This document shows, piece by piece, positions 17,696 through 28,007 of a stretch of DNA of 42,225 nucleotides (position 1 is the stretch's first letter; each line of letters starts with the position of its first letter). Source of the DNA: Aeoliella straminimaris. GTDB taxonomy: Bacteria > Planctomycetota > Planctomycetia > Pirellulales > Lacipirellulaceae. Both the position numbers and the translations under genes were made by a program. A model generated the notes under the pieces. It worked only from the letters and a program-made list of their open reading frames with translations, did not search any database and was not told where the DNA came from. The stretch covers positions 1 through 42,225 of the forward strand of contig NZ_JAMXLR010000016.1 of the NCBI RefSeq assembly GCF_024054565.1, read 5' to 3'.

Positions 17696-20200
17696 TCAGT
17701 CAACCTCTTTGGTTTCGATGTTCACCGACAGGATGCCGACCGTGGTCTCACGATTCCGGGGGGTCATAAAGATGCGTACGCGGCGCGTCTTCAGCTGTTT
17801 GGCCGGGTGGACCGTGTTGTACAGATCGGGCAACGAGCTGTACTCGTCGGTGTTATAAATTTTGACCTTCTGCCACCGGCTTCCACGGGGCACGGCCAGG
17901 TACCAACTGCCAGGCAGTTGCACGCCGCCGCCATCGTCGTAGAAGTAGACGCCCAGGCTGTTGAGCGTTTGCTTCTTGCCCAGGTCGATCTCCACCCACT
18001 GCGTTTCGCCCAATTGCTGCCAACTGGTCCAGCGGCGGATGGACGTGTCGGACGACGACTTGGGGGTATGCTTCATCCGCACGGCGTCGACCGCATCCAT
18101 GTCCCAGGTGTGAGAGGCCGATGCGCCAGCGAACTTCAGATTCTCCGGCGCCGACTCGTCGACCTTGGCCAGGCCCTCGGTGGTCGGAATCCAGGTGATC
18201 ATTGAGCCACGATCGCGGTTCGACCAGGCGAAGTAGGGAATGAGCGTGAGTTGCGTGTCCTGTGCGCCGTCGATTCGCTTCTCACGAACTGGCAGCACGA
18301 TGTCGGTCAGTCCGGCGAGCGGACCACGATTGATCGTTTCGACGCGGGCCTCCTGCAACTCCTCGGGCGTGGGCGTACGCTCGAAGTACAGCCGTTGTAC
18401 GGCGCCGCCGTTGTCGATCTGCTCGGCCGAGTACAGCAACGGCCCTCGCGAAACAGCGATGCGGTCGTGGTTGGCTTCCACTTGCGGAGTGCAGAGGTTC
18501 GCATGCACCGGCATTGGCAGCTTCAGCAGCACCTTGTCGCCCGGTTGCCAGGTCCGTTTGATCACAGCAAATCCGCGAACCATATCAACCCGAACGGGCT
18601 TGCCGTTCACTTGGATCTGCCAGGCGCCCGACGGCGCGAGGTAGTGGTACAGTTCGCCGGGCACGAACTTCTCGCCCGCCCAAGTGGGGATGCGTAGCGC
18701 CAGTTCAAATTCGGCCGGTTCGTCGGGCGAGACCTTGATGGCGATCTCTCCATCGTACGGATAGCGTGTCTGTTGGGTGAGTTGGATCTTTCGATCGCCC
18801 AGCGACAGATCGCCCTGGTTGCTGCCGTATAGCAGGCAATAGACGCGATGGTGGTTCGTGGCGTACATGTAGCCGGCCACTTGAGGGATGAGCCGCGCCA
18901 GGTTCGAAGGGCAGCAAGCCGTGCCGAACCACCCCGAGCGAGGCGCGTGGCCGGCTTCGGCTTCCAATGGGTTGGGGTAGAAGAAGCTGGTGCCATCGAT
19001 GCCGATACCTGCCAGGCAATTGTTGTAGAGGGCTACCTCGGCCACATCCACGTACTGGGCGTCGCCATGCTTGAGGAACATCCGCAGGTTGAACAACACG
19101 TTGCCCACCGCTGCGCAAGTTTCCAGGTAGGTCTCCATGTTCGGCAGTTGGTACTCGGGGCCAAAACCCTCGATGTGCGGAACCGCACCCAGCCCACCTG
19201 ACAGGTGCATTTTAGTGTCGATAATGCTGTGCCAAATGCTGTCGAGCGCCGGGCCGTAGTCGTCGGTGCCCATCAGGCTGTCGACTTCGGCCATCGCGGC
19301 GTACAGATAGCACGCCCGCACGGCGTGACCGACGGCCTCGGTTTGCTGGTCCACCGGCAGATGTTGCTGGGCATACTGCGGCGAATTCACCCCTTGGCCG
19401 TCCGGAACAAACGAACGGCCGCGGATGTCTAAAAACCGCTTGGCCATCTCCAAGTACTGTTTCTTGCCGGTGTACAGGTACAGTTTCACCAAGCCGAGTT
19501 CGATCTCTTCGTGCCCAGGGGCCTGATTCACCGGCTTTCCGGCGTTGTAGTTGGGGTCTCCCTCGAAGAACACACGTTCCACGTGCTGGGCGTTCTTTTC
19601 GGCCACGTCCAGCAGCTTGGTTTTTCCCGTGGCTTGGGCGTAGGCCACGGCCGCCTCGTACAGGTGACCCATGTTGTACAGTTCGTGGCTGTGGATCACG
19701 TAGCTGTACGGACGGGGGCCCATTTCGCCCTCGTTAATCGAGTGGGTGATGTGGGCGACGTACAAGTAGCCGTCGTCCTGCTGAGCCCGGGCGATGATGT
19801 CGATGATGCGGTCCATGATCGCCTCGACGCCCGGATTCGGCTCCGCCTGAATCATCAGCGCCGCGCCTTCCATCACCTTGTACAGGTCCGAGGTTCGGAA
19901 GCGGTGCGGAGGTGGGGTAGGGCCCTGACTGCCGTGCTCCAGGTAGTTTGCGCAGAGCCGCAGGCTTTCCAGGGCGCCCTCGGTGTTGCTGAACGCATGG
20001 GGCAACGTTCGCTCCACCAATTGGCGAGTTCGCGGCGCCCAGATCTGGTCCATCATGTCGACCTGATGAAACGGCACCATACGGATCGCCTGATTGGCCG
20101 CCGCAGGGTCCGCTTCGCCCCGCGCAGAGACGCAAGAAATGATCGGGGTGAGCAGGGCCACCCAATACACAGCCATTCGATTGGAATTCAAAACCGCCAT
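17696..20200 (-). CDS. Secreted GH127-like glycosidase (DUF1680, beta-L-arabinofuranosidase family)
   Basis: The 834-residue protein has a weak signal peptide (about 8-27) and the long (alpha/alpha)6 body of the DUF1680/GH127 family. In HypBA1 the active site uses a glutamate, a cysteine nucleophile and a zinc-binding cysteine cluster; here these fit ETC at 360-362 and the CC pair at 429-430 (GWFGTACCPSNLARL). Other family stretches are YKVMEGAALM, QDDGYLY and HSHELYNMGHLYEAA. The C-terminal ~130 residues (from about 700, ending VNIETKEVD) form a beta-rich, F5/8-type-like sugar-binding module. It should remove L-arabinofuranose or a related sugar from plant or algal glycans outside the cytoplasm. 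It is single, with no other carbohydrate genes nearby. Confidence 0.92.
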   Translation of the reverse strand: MAVLNSNRMAVYWVALLTPIISCVSARGEADPAAANQAIRMVPFHQVDMMDQIWAPRTRQLVERTLPHAFSNTEGALESLRLCANYLEHGSQGPTPPPHRFRTSDLYKVMEGAALMIQAEPNPGVEAIMDRIIDIIARAQQDDGYLYVAHITHSINEGEMGPRPYSYVIHSHELYNMGHLYEAAVAYAQATGKTKLLDVAEKNAQHVERVFFEGDPNYNAGKPVNQAPGHEEIELGLVKLYLYTGKKQYLEMAKRFLDIRGRSFVPDGQGVNSPQYAQQHLPVDQQTEAVGHAVRACYLYAAMAEVDSLMGTDDYGPALDSIWHSIIDTKMHLSGGLGAVPHIEGFGPEYQLPNMETYLETCAAVGNVLFNLRMFLKHGDAQYVDVAEVALYNNCLAGIGIDGTSFFYPNPLEAEAGHAPRSGWFGTACCPSNLARLIPQVAGYMYATNHHRVYCLLYGSNQGDLSLGDRKIQLTQQTRYPYDGEIAIKVSPDEPAEFELALRIPTWAGEKFVPGELYHYLAPSGAWQIQVNGKPVRVDMVRGFAVIKRTWQPGDKVLLKLPMPVHANLCTPQVEANHDRIAVSRGPLLYSAEQIDNGGAVQRLYFERTPTPEELQEARVETINRGPLAGLTDIVLPVREKRIDGAQDTQLTLIPYFAWSNRDRGSMITWIPTTEGLAKVDESAPENLKFAGASASHTWDMDAVDAVRMKHTPKSSSDTSIRRWTSWQQLGETQWVEIDLGKKQTLNSLGVYFYDDGGGVQLPGSWYLAVPRGSRWQKVKIYNTDEYSSLPDLYNTVHPAKQLKTRRVRIFMTPRNRETTVGILSVNIETKEVD

Positions 20201-20608
20201 AGAACTTCAGTCTAGAGAGGAGCAGTCGCTAAAAGCATCAGCCTAGTATTTGCTATCCCGTGGGTGGGCCAAAATTCGACGAAAAAACGGAGGACTCGGA
20301 GCGATTCGGCTCAAGTGGAGGCGAACCGCGCGGGGCACCGAAGCTGACCTGACGGTTTGCACCATTTCCAGGAACCCCCCCCATGTGGGTGTGACGATTT
20401 ACCGCTTCGTCACAATCCGATGTAGGTAGTTATGTTAGTGGGCTACTACCGAGCTTTTTCGCACAGCCCCCGCTTGGCCAAATGCGCCGTTTCGGGTTAA
20501 CTGTGTGCAGTTTTTCATGTTGCGCCACGCGGCGGCAGTGGGATGAGACACGCCTGCGGCCCGCTGACGGGGTTAGTCCGGGAATTTCTCTGCGCTGGAA
20601 GCAGGTCT
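20201..20608. other. Divergent control region upstream of the respiratory block
   Basis: About 400 bp between the GH127 gene and actA hold no convincing gene but several symmetric elements: the TGTGACGA/TCGTCACA inverted repeat (20390-20414) and GGTAGT at 20425-20430 facing ACTACC at 20445-20450. The sequence TATGTT at 20431-20436 could be a -10 box. This is the likely promoter region for the entire ACIII-caa3 cluster. Confidence 0.5.
20390..20414. promoter_or_regulatory. Perfect inverted repeat TGTGACGA-N9-TCGTCACA
   Basis: An 8-bp perfect inverted repeat spaced by 9 bp (20398-20406) sits about 195 bp before the actA start. It could be a regulator binding site for the respiratory operon. 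The half site GTGAC fits the GNGRC half site reported for RegA-type regulators, but the spacing is wider than in known sites. It is not a CRP or FNR site, since the TGTGA and TCACA halves are 15 bp apart instead of 6. Confidence 0.5.
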
Positions 20609-21313
20609 GTGGATCGATTCTATTTTCCTAGTTGGGTCAATCGCTTTGTCGTGTTGCTGGGCTTAGGCGCCGGTGCCGCGGTGACGTATGGCGTGGTGGC
20701 CTACACCTACGGCACACTCCCTTCGACTCTGAACATCGGCTACTCGCCCGAGCAGCCGGTGCCATTCAGTCATCAACTCCATGCCGGCGAGTTGAAGATG
20801 GACTGTCGCTACTGTCACACTACTGTGGACAAGTCCAGCTTCGCGGCCGTTCCCCCCACGGCAACCTGCATCAATTGCCACAGTGGTGCGAATGCCAACG
20901 GTACCACCGAGTACACGGCCATCCATGCCACGAGCCTGAAGCTGCTGCCGATACGCGAAAGCTACCGCACCGGTAAGCCCGTCGAATGGCAGAAGATCCA
21001 TGATCTGGCCGACTACGTCTACTTCAATCACGCGGCCCACGTGAATCGAGGTGTCAGCTGCGTGGAGTGCCACGGCCGCGTCGACCGCATGCCGCAGGTG
21101 TGGCAGGACAAGTCGCTGGCGATGAGCTTCTGCCTCGACTGCCATCGCAATCCTGTCCCGCGTCTGCGGCCACAGAGCGAAATCACCAATCTGGCGTGGA
21201 CCGGCCAGCCGAATCCCGACGACCCGGAGAGCATGAAGAAACATGCCCTCGAGATGGAAAAGGAATACGGCAAGATTCACGCCAGCACGAACTGCTCTAC
21301 CTGCCACCGTTAA
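20609..21313 (+). CDS. actA: Alternative complex III subunit ActA, pentahaem cytochrome c
   Basis: The protein has one N-terminal membrane anchor (about residues 11-32) and five CXXCH haem motifs: CRYCH (66-70), CINCH (87-91), CVECH (151-155), CLDCH (175-179) and CSTCH (229-233). Five haems is the number in ActA, the cytochrome of ACIII that carries electrons on the periplasmic side. The GTG at 20609 gives the compact MDRFYFPSWVNRF start with GGAAG seven bases upstream; an ATG at 20543 would add 22 residues without family features but cannot be excluded. It is the first gene of the act-cox block, 71 bp before actB. Haem maturation genes are not in the window. Confidence 0.92.
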   Translation: MDRFYFPSWVNRFVVLLGLGAGAAVTYGVVAYTYGTLPSTLNIGYSPEQPVPFSHQLHAGELKMDCRYCHTTVDKSSFAAVPPTATCINCHSGANANGTTEYTAIHATSLKLLPIRESYRTGKPVEWQKIHDLADYVYFNHAAHVNRGVSCVECHGRVDRMPQVWQDKSLAMSFCLDCHRNPVPRLRPQSEITNLAWTGQPNPDDPESMKKHALEMEKEYGKIHASTNCSTCHR

Positions 21314-21384
21314 TCGCAAGGGTTTTTGGGCCGGGTGGCGAGTTGTTGCTCGCGGCCGAGTCTAGAAAACAGACCTTACTGACT

Positions 21385-24300
21385 ATGACCGAAACGAAGA
21401 TTCCCAAATACTGGCGCAGCTTGGAGCAGCTCGAGAATTCCGAGGAGTTCCAGGAGTTCATGCACCGTGAGTTCCCTGTGGCTGCCTCTGAGTTTCCCGC
21501 CGGCGTATCGCGTCGTCGTTGGCTGCAATTGATGGGCGCGTCGTTTGCCCTGGCCAGCGTGGCTGGCTGCCGGTGGAAGACCGAGAAGATCGCCCCCTTG
21601 GTGGAACGTCCCGAAGAGTACATCCCGGGCAACACGCAGAAGTACGCCACCACCATCGAACTGGCCGGCGCCCCGCGGCACTTGCTGGTCACTTGCTACG
21701 ATGGCCGTCCGATCAAGGTCGAAGGCAACCCCGACCATCCCGGTAGCCTCGGCGCCACGGATAGTTTCTCGCAGGCCACGACGCTATCGCTGTACGATCC
21801 CGATCGTTCGAGCACCGTCCGCCAGCGGCTGGCTTCTGACGTGTCGGCCAAGAATTGGGAAGACTTCGAAACGTACTTCGAGGGGCAGCTCACCAAGCTC
21901 CGCTCGGGGCAGGGCGCCGGCTTGGCCGTGTTGGTGGAGCCCAGCAGCTCGCTGACGATGGCGGCCACCGTCAAGAAGCTGGCCGACGCCATGCCGCAGG
22001 CCAAGCTGTACGAGTACGCTCCGCTGGATCGCACCACCGAACGGGCGGGCGCCGAGCAAGCCTTTGGCTCCAAGGTGCGGACGCACTACAAGCTGGCCGA
22101 TGCCAAGGTGATCGCTTCGTTCGAGTCGGACCTGCTGTGCGGCCACCCCAACGCGACCCGCTACGCCCGCGATTGGGCCGCCACCCGCGAATTGGGCGAC
22201 GACCCCGCGCATCCCACCATGGGCCGCACGTATGCCGTGGAGAGCCAGTTCAGCGTGATTGGCGCCGCGGCCGATCACCGCGCGGCGATCAAGAGCAGCG
22301 ACATCGGTGCGGCGCTGGCCGAGGTTCGCGACATGGTTCGCCAGCGACTCGACGGCACCCCGCCCGAAGAACTCCCCGAGTTCGCCGAGCGGCAGAAGTT
22401 CGTCGAAAAGATCGAGCAGGCCGAACACCCCCGCCAGGCGCTCGAGGACGAGAAGGCTCCGCCGGTCACTGCCAAGCAGGTGCTGTGGGCACTGGCCGAC
22501 GATCTGGCCGCCCATCAGGGCGAAAGCGTCGTGGCGGTTGGTCCCCGCCAGCCCGCTGAGGTTCACGCCCTGGCGTACGAGCTCAACTCGATGCTGGGTA
22601 ACCTCGGCAAGACAGTCGTGTTCACCGACGAGCCGGAAGAGGAAGTCGAGAAGGGCACCATCAGCGACCTGTCCGCCGCACTCGACGCCGGCGAGGTCGA
22701 GACGCTGGTCATCATCGGTGGCAACCCCGTGTACGACGCGCCGGCCGACCTGGGGCTTGGTAAGAAGATCGATGGCCTGGTCGAAACCATTCGCCTGGGT
22801 TACTACGAGGACGAGACCTCCGAGCTTTGCCAGTGGCACGTGCCGATGTGTCACCCCTTTGAAACGTGGGGCGACTCGGTCAGCTACGAAGGCATGCCGA
22901 GTGTCTCGCAGCCGCTGATCGAGCCGATTTACGAATCGCTCTCGCCGCTGCAGATGATTGGCAAGCTGGCCGGCATCGCCACGGGGCAGCCGCAAGTGCT
23001 GGTTCGCGAAGCAATGTCGACGGTTGCCGCCTCGGGGCTGAGCGACGACGCCTGGGACAAGCTGCTGCACGACGGATTTGTCGATTCCAGCGTGCTGACG
23101 GTGGCCAATCCCTCGGTTGTCGAGGGGCTCGACGTCAAGCCGCCGCAAAAGACCGATGCCAAGCTGATGGAGGTCGTGTTCACGTCCTCGGCCAGCGTGT
23201 ACGACGGTCGTTTTGCCAACAACGGCTGGCTGCAGGAGACGCCCGACTTCATCACCAAGGTCACCTGGGACAACGTAGCGATCGTCAGTCCGCACACCGC
23301 CCAGAAGTTGCGGGTGAAGCAGGGCGATGTGCTCGCCATCAGCATCGGCGAGGAAACCATCGAACTGCCGGTGTACATGCTGCCGGGGCAGGCCAACGGC
23401 TCGATCGGCGTTCAACTGGGTTACGGCCGGACGGCCGCCGGTGCCGTAGGCGGTCAGAAGGTCGAAGGCCTGTCGATTCCGCGATTCCGCCGCTGGTGGA
23501 GCCCGATGGGCGAGCCCGAGTCGATCGTGGTCGGCACCAATGTTTACCCGGCCCGCACCACCGACGCCATGCACGTGGCGCAGTTGGAGAAGGAACCGCA
23601 GCCCGCCGGCAAGACTTACAAACTGGCCACCACGCAGGATCACTTCGCCATCGACAAGGTGGGGCTGGAGATCATCAATGGCCGCATCGGCGACCTGGTT
23701 CGCGAGACATCGGTCGAGGGCTACTCGGAAATGCCCGACTTTGCCGCGCATGTCGTGCATGAGGTAAAGACCGACCCGCTGTTCCCCGACCGTACCTGGG
23801 GACGTCCGGCCAATGAGGGCGAGATCATCGAGCCCATCAATCCGGTCAAGTCGCCACACGCCTGGGGCATGTCGGTCGACTTGAACAAGTGCATTGGCTG
23901 CAATGCCTGTTTGCTCGCCTGTCAGAGCGAAAACAACGTGCCGGTTGTGGGCAAGGAACAGGTGGCCATCGGTCGCGAGATGCACTGGATTCGCATCGAC
24001 CGGTACTTCCGTGGCATGCCGGATGACTTCAACAGCGAAGACCCCGAAAGCCCACAGGTTGCCACGCAAATGGTGACCTGTCAGCAGTGCGAAAGCGCCC
24101 CGTGCGAGGAAGTGTGCCCGGTGGCGGCCACCACGCACACGGACGAAGGCCTCAACGACATGGTCTACAACCGCTGTGTCGGTACGCGTTACTGTGCGAA
24201 CAACTGCCCTTACAAAGTGCGACGGTTCAACTACTTCCACATGACCGGCTACATGGAGAAGCCGGAGAACCAGTTGATCCAGCTGGTCAACAACCCGGAA

Positions 24301-24765
24301 GTTACCGTTCGCAGCCGTGGTGTGATGGAAAAGTGCACCTTCTGCACCCAGCGCATCGCCAAGGCACGCACCGATGTTCGCATGACCGGCAAGCCCATTG
24401 CCGACGGCGACATCCAGACCGCCTGCCAGCAGGCCTGTGCCACGCGAGCGATCGAGTTTGGCGATCTGCGGGATGAAGAGAGCCGGGTGAGCCTCAATCA
24501 CAAGGACCCGCGTGCCTATGGCATGCTGGCGGAGTTGGACGTGCGGCCACGCAATAAGTACCTGGCCAAGGTCTCCAATCCGCACCCGATGCTGGCCGGA
24601 CCGGTCGTATTGCCGGAAGTGCACGGGCACCACGGCGAGGGCGGAGAGCATGCCGAGGGCGGAGAGCACCACGAGGGCGAAGAACACAATGGCAGCGAAC
24701 ACGGCAGCGACAGCAGCGAGCACGCCGCCCGTCGCGATCCGAGGATACTGCCGATTATTGGGTAA
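21385..24765 (+). CDS. actB: Alternative complex III subunit ActB, molybdopterin oxidoreductase-like/Fe-S protein
   Basis: The 1126-residue protein fuses a molybdopterin-oxidoreductase-like region (about 70-800) to a ferredoxin-like iron-sulfur region (about 825-1040). A Tat-like RRRWLQLMG (43-51) near the N-terminus fits the TAT-variant family; in studied ACIII this region holds no molybdopterin. The iron-sulfur cysteines are C836, 839, 842, 846; C899, 902, 907, 911; C931, 937, 941; C984, 987; C1014, 1018. The total of 15 fits three [4Fe-4S] and one [3Fe-4S] clusters, as in ActB. The last 45 residues (about 1082-1126) are His/Glu/Gly-rich. Electrons from menaquinol should pass from ActC through these clusters to ActA. 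Confidence 0.95.
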   Translation: MTETKIPKYWRSLEQLENSEEFQEFMHREFPVAASEFPAGVSRRRWLQLMGASFALASVAGCRWKTEKIAPLVERPEEYIPGNTQKYATTIELAGAPRHLLVTCYDGRPIKVEGNPDHPGSLGATDSFSQATTLSLYDPDRSSTVRQRLASDVSAKNWEDFETYFEGQLTKLRSGQGAGLAVLVEPSSSLTMAATVKKLADAMPQAKLYEYAPLDRTTERAGAEQAFGSKVRTHYKLADAKVIASFESDLLCGHPNATRYARDWAATRELGDDPAHPTMGRTYAVESQFSVIGAAADHRAAIKSSDIGAALAEVRDMVRQRLDGTPPEELPEFAERQKFVEKIEQAEHPRQALEDEKAPPVTAKQVLWALADDLAAHQGESVVAVGPRQPAEVHALAYELNSMLGNLGKTVVFTDEPEEEVEKGTISDLSAALDAGEVETLVIIGGNPVYDAPADLGLGKKIDGLVETIRLGYYEDETSELCQWHVPMCHPFETWGDSVSYEGMPSVSQPLIEPIYESLSPLQMIGKLAGIATGQPQVLVREAMSTVAASGLSDDAWDKLLHDGFVDSSVLTVANPSVVEGLDVKPPQKTDAKLMEVVFTSSASVYDGRFANNGWLQETPDFITKVTWDNVAIVSPHTAQKLRVKQGDVLAISIGEETIELPVYMLPGQANGSIGVQLGYGRTAAGAVGGQKVEGLSIPRFRRWWSPMGEPESIVVGTNVYPARTTDAMHVAQLEKEPQPAGKTYKLATTQDHFAIDKVGLEIINGRIGDLVRETSVEGYSEMPDFAAHVVHEVKTDPLFPDRTWGRPANEGEIIEPINPVKSPHAWGMSVDLNKCIGCNACLLACQSENNVPVVGKEQVAIGREMHWIRIDRYFRGMPDDFNSEDPESPQVATQMVTCQQCESAPCEEVCPVAATTHTDEGLNDMVYNRCVGTRYCANNCPYKVRRFNYFHMTGYMEKPENQLIQLVNNPEVTVRSRGVMEKCTFCTQRIAKARTDVRMTGKPIADGDIQTACQQACATRAIEFGDLRDEESRVSLNHKDPRAYGMLAELDVRPRNKYLAKVSNPHPMLAGPVVLPEVHGHHGEGGEHAEGGEHHEGEEHNGSEHGSDSSEHAARRDPRILPIIG

Positions 24766-24882
24766 GCAGGCAAACGAACAGGTCGGGAGATTGTTTCCCT
24801 GGCTGGCTCGCCATGCTTCCCACGTTGCAACACAAAACCGCACGAATAGTTAACCACCACTAATCAACAGTCAAATACAGTC

Positions 24883-26319
<1,437 letters not shown>

Positions 26320-26348
26320 CGATTCGTAAGGCTCTCCTATAAACGACT

Positions 26349-27914
26349 ATGTCTGATCACCAACCCAAACCCGAACCGACGCCGTACGAGCCCCAGGTGA
26401 TTGGTGTGCTCGCCGAGTTCTCCGGCCCCGAGGAGCTGGTGGCCGGCGCGCGTGCCATTCGCGAGAAGGGCTATCGCCGGGTCGAGGCGTTCTCGCCGTT
26501 TCCGATTCATGGAATCGACGAAGCACTGGCCGCCCCCAAGCCCATCCTGCCCTGGGTGGTGCTCGGAGCGGGCCTGACCGGCTGTGCCGTGGCCGTGCTG
26601 ATCCAGTGGTATATGAACGCGTACGAAGCGCCGATCCCGTTCAGTGGTTACGACTACAACATCAGCGGCAAGCCTTCCTGGAGTTTGCCGGCCAATATTC
26701 CGGTGACGTTCGAATTGATCATCCTGTTCAGCGCGTTTACCGCGTTCTTGGGCATGATCGCGTTCAACCAGTTGCCGAAGCTTTCCAACCCGCTGCTCCG
26801 CAACGAGCGGTTCCTCAGAGCCACCGATAACAAGTTCTTCCTGTTAGTCGAGGCCGACGATCCCCAGTTCGCTACCGATTCGCTCACCGGAGCGTTCCAA
26901 TCGATTGGCGCCGGACACGTCGAGCCAGTTTACGACCAGCCCACCAAACCTTTGCCGGGCGTGTTCCTGCTCGTGGGTGGCGTGCTGGCCGTGGCGGCTT
27001 TGGTGCCGCTGGGTTTGATCGCCATGTCGCGCGACACCACGAGCACGACGCCGCGTCTGTCGATCTGGTGGGACATGGACTACCAGCCGAAGTACAAGGC
27101 ACAGACCACCATCGAAACAAGCCTGTTCCCTGATGGTCGCTCGATGCGACTACCGGTCGAAGGCACCGTGGCGCGAGGCGGATTGCGGGACAATCCCGCC
27201 CTGTACTTGGGCTACATCCCCAAGGGCGAAGAGACCTTCGAGACTTCCTTCCGCTTGCAGGAAGAGGGTGCAGGGGATCAGCCGCCAGAGAGCACTGAGG
27301 AGTCGACGGCCGAGGAGAGTTCCTCCGAAGAGACGCCAGCCGAGGAGACAACCGCCGAGAGCTCCGACGAGTCCACTCCGGAGGATACCTCGACGGAAGA
27401 TGCCGAGGCGAGCACCGATGACGCCGCTGAGGATAGCACCGACGAGTCCGCCACCGACGCCGCGCCGGCGGCCGAGACTCCCGCGGCGTCGCAGCCCGAC
27501 TGGGTGACCGAGTTCCCCATTCCCGTCAACATGGACACCATGAAGCGGGGCCAGCAACGGTACAACATCTACTGTTCCGTGTGTCATGGTCGGGCCGGCG
27601 ATGGCGACGGCCTGGTTCATCAACGGGCGCTGGAGCTCAATCAACTGACCACCTGGAGTCCTCCCACCTCGATTCACCAGGGCGAGATTCCAAACTACCC
27701 CGTGGGCCGGTTGTACGACACGATTACCAACGGCAATGCGGCCGGATTCCTCGAGAACGGGGGCATCAAGCGAGGTCGCATGGCTGGCTACAAGGCACAG
27801 ATTTCCGTCGAGGATCGGTGGGCGATCGTCCTGTACGTGAAGGCTCTGCAGAAGACCCGCAACGCCTCGCCGGACGACCTGACCGAAGCCGAACTGAATT
27901 CACTGAAGAAGTAA
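26349..27914 (+). CDS. actDE: Alternative complex III ActD-ActE fusion (DUF3341 plus monohaem cytochrome c)
   Basis: Residues 1-200 match ActD (DUF3341): VIGVLAEFSGPEELVAGA near the start, then two membrane helices (about 66-86 and 120-140). A third helix (about 203-225) anchors the second half, which matches ActE: a WWDMDYQPKYKAQ start (240-252), a haem motif CSVCH (409-413) and a possible Met ligand at 478. In many bacteria actD and actE are separate; here they form one 521-residue chain. Between about 306 and 383 is a Glu/Ser/Thr/Asp-rich low-complexity insertion inside the ActE part. ActE carries electrons on the periplasmic face. The start follows actC by 29 bp. Confidence 0.93.
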   Translation: MSDHQPKPEPTPYEPQVIGVLAEFSGPEELVAGARAIREKGYRRVEAFSPFPIHGIDEALAAPKPILPWVVLGAGLTGCAVAVLIQWYMNAYEAPIPFSGYDYNISGKPSWSLPANIPVTFELIILFSAFTAFLGMIAFNQLPKLSNPLLRNERFLRATDNKFFLLVEADDPQFATDSLTGAFQSIGAGHVEPVYDQPTKPLPGVFLLVGGVLAVAALVPLGLIAMSRDTTSTTPRLSIWWDMDYQPKYKAQTTIETSLFPDGRSMRLPVEGTVARGGLRDNPALYLGYIPKGEETFETSFRLQEEGAGDQPPESTEESTAEESSSEETPAEETTAESSDESTPEDTSTEDAEASTDDAAEDSTDESATDAAPAAETPAASQPDWVTEFPIPVNMDTMKRGQQRYNIYCSVCHGRAGDGDGLVHQRALELNQLTTWSPPTSIHQGEIPNYPVGRLYDTITNGNAAGFLENGGIKRGRMAGYKAQISVEDRWAIVLYVKALQKTRNASPDDLTEAELNSLKK

Positions 27915-27919
27915 ATAAC

Positions 27920-27990
27920 CCGCCGAGGACGCCCAGGGCGCCGAGGCGAGATACCTGACCACAATCTGACGCCCCCGGCGTCCTTGGCGG
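27920..27990. repeat. Long imperfect inverted repeat between actDE and actF
   Basis: CCGCCGAGGACGCC (27920-27933) pairs with GGCGTCCTTGGCGG (27977-27990) at 13 of 14 positions, the exception being a possible G-U pair. The two arms frame a 43-base loop. It could be a hairpin in the transcript acting as a stability or attenuation element, or a dispersed intergenic repeat of a kind I associate with planctomycete genomes. No T-run follows, so it is not a standard terminator. Confidence 0.6.
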
Positions 27991-28007
27991 TTTCATCGCG
28001 AAGTACT

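Noticed and set aside
20390..20414. CRP- or FNR-type operator
   Set aside because: TGTGA and TCACA are present but 15 bp apart; the family needs 6 bp.
21784..24843. A 1019-codon open frame on the minus strand opposite actB, and similar long frames opposite the TPR gene (5191-7431) and coxA (31774-33660)
   Set aside because: They lie wholly opposite well-supported genes, have no recognisable domains, and are expected from the codon bias of GC-rich genes.
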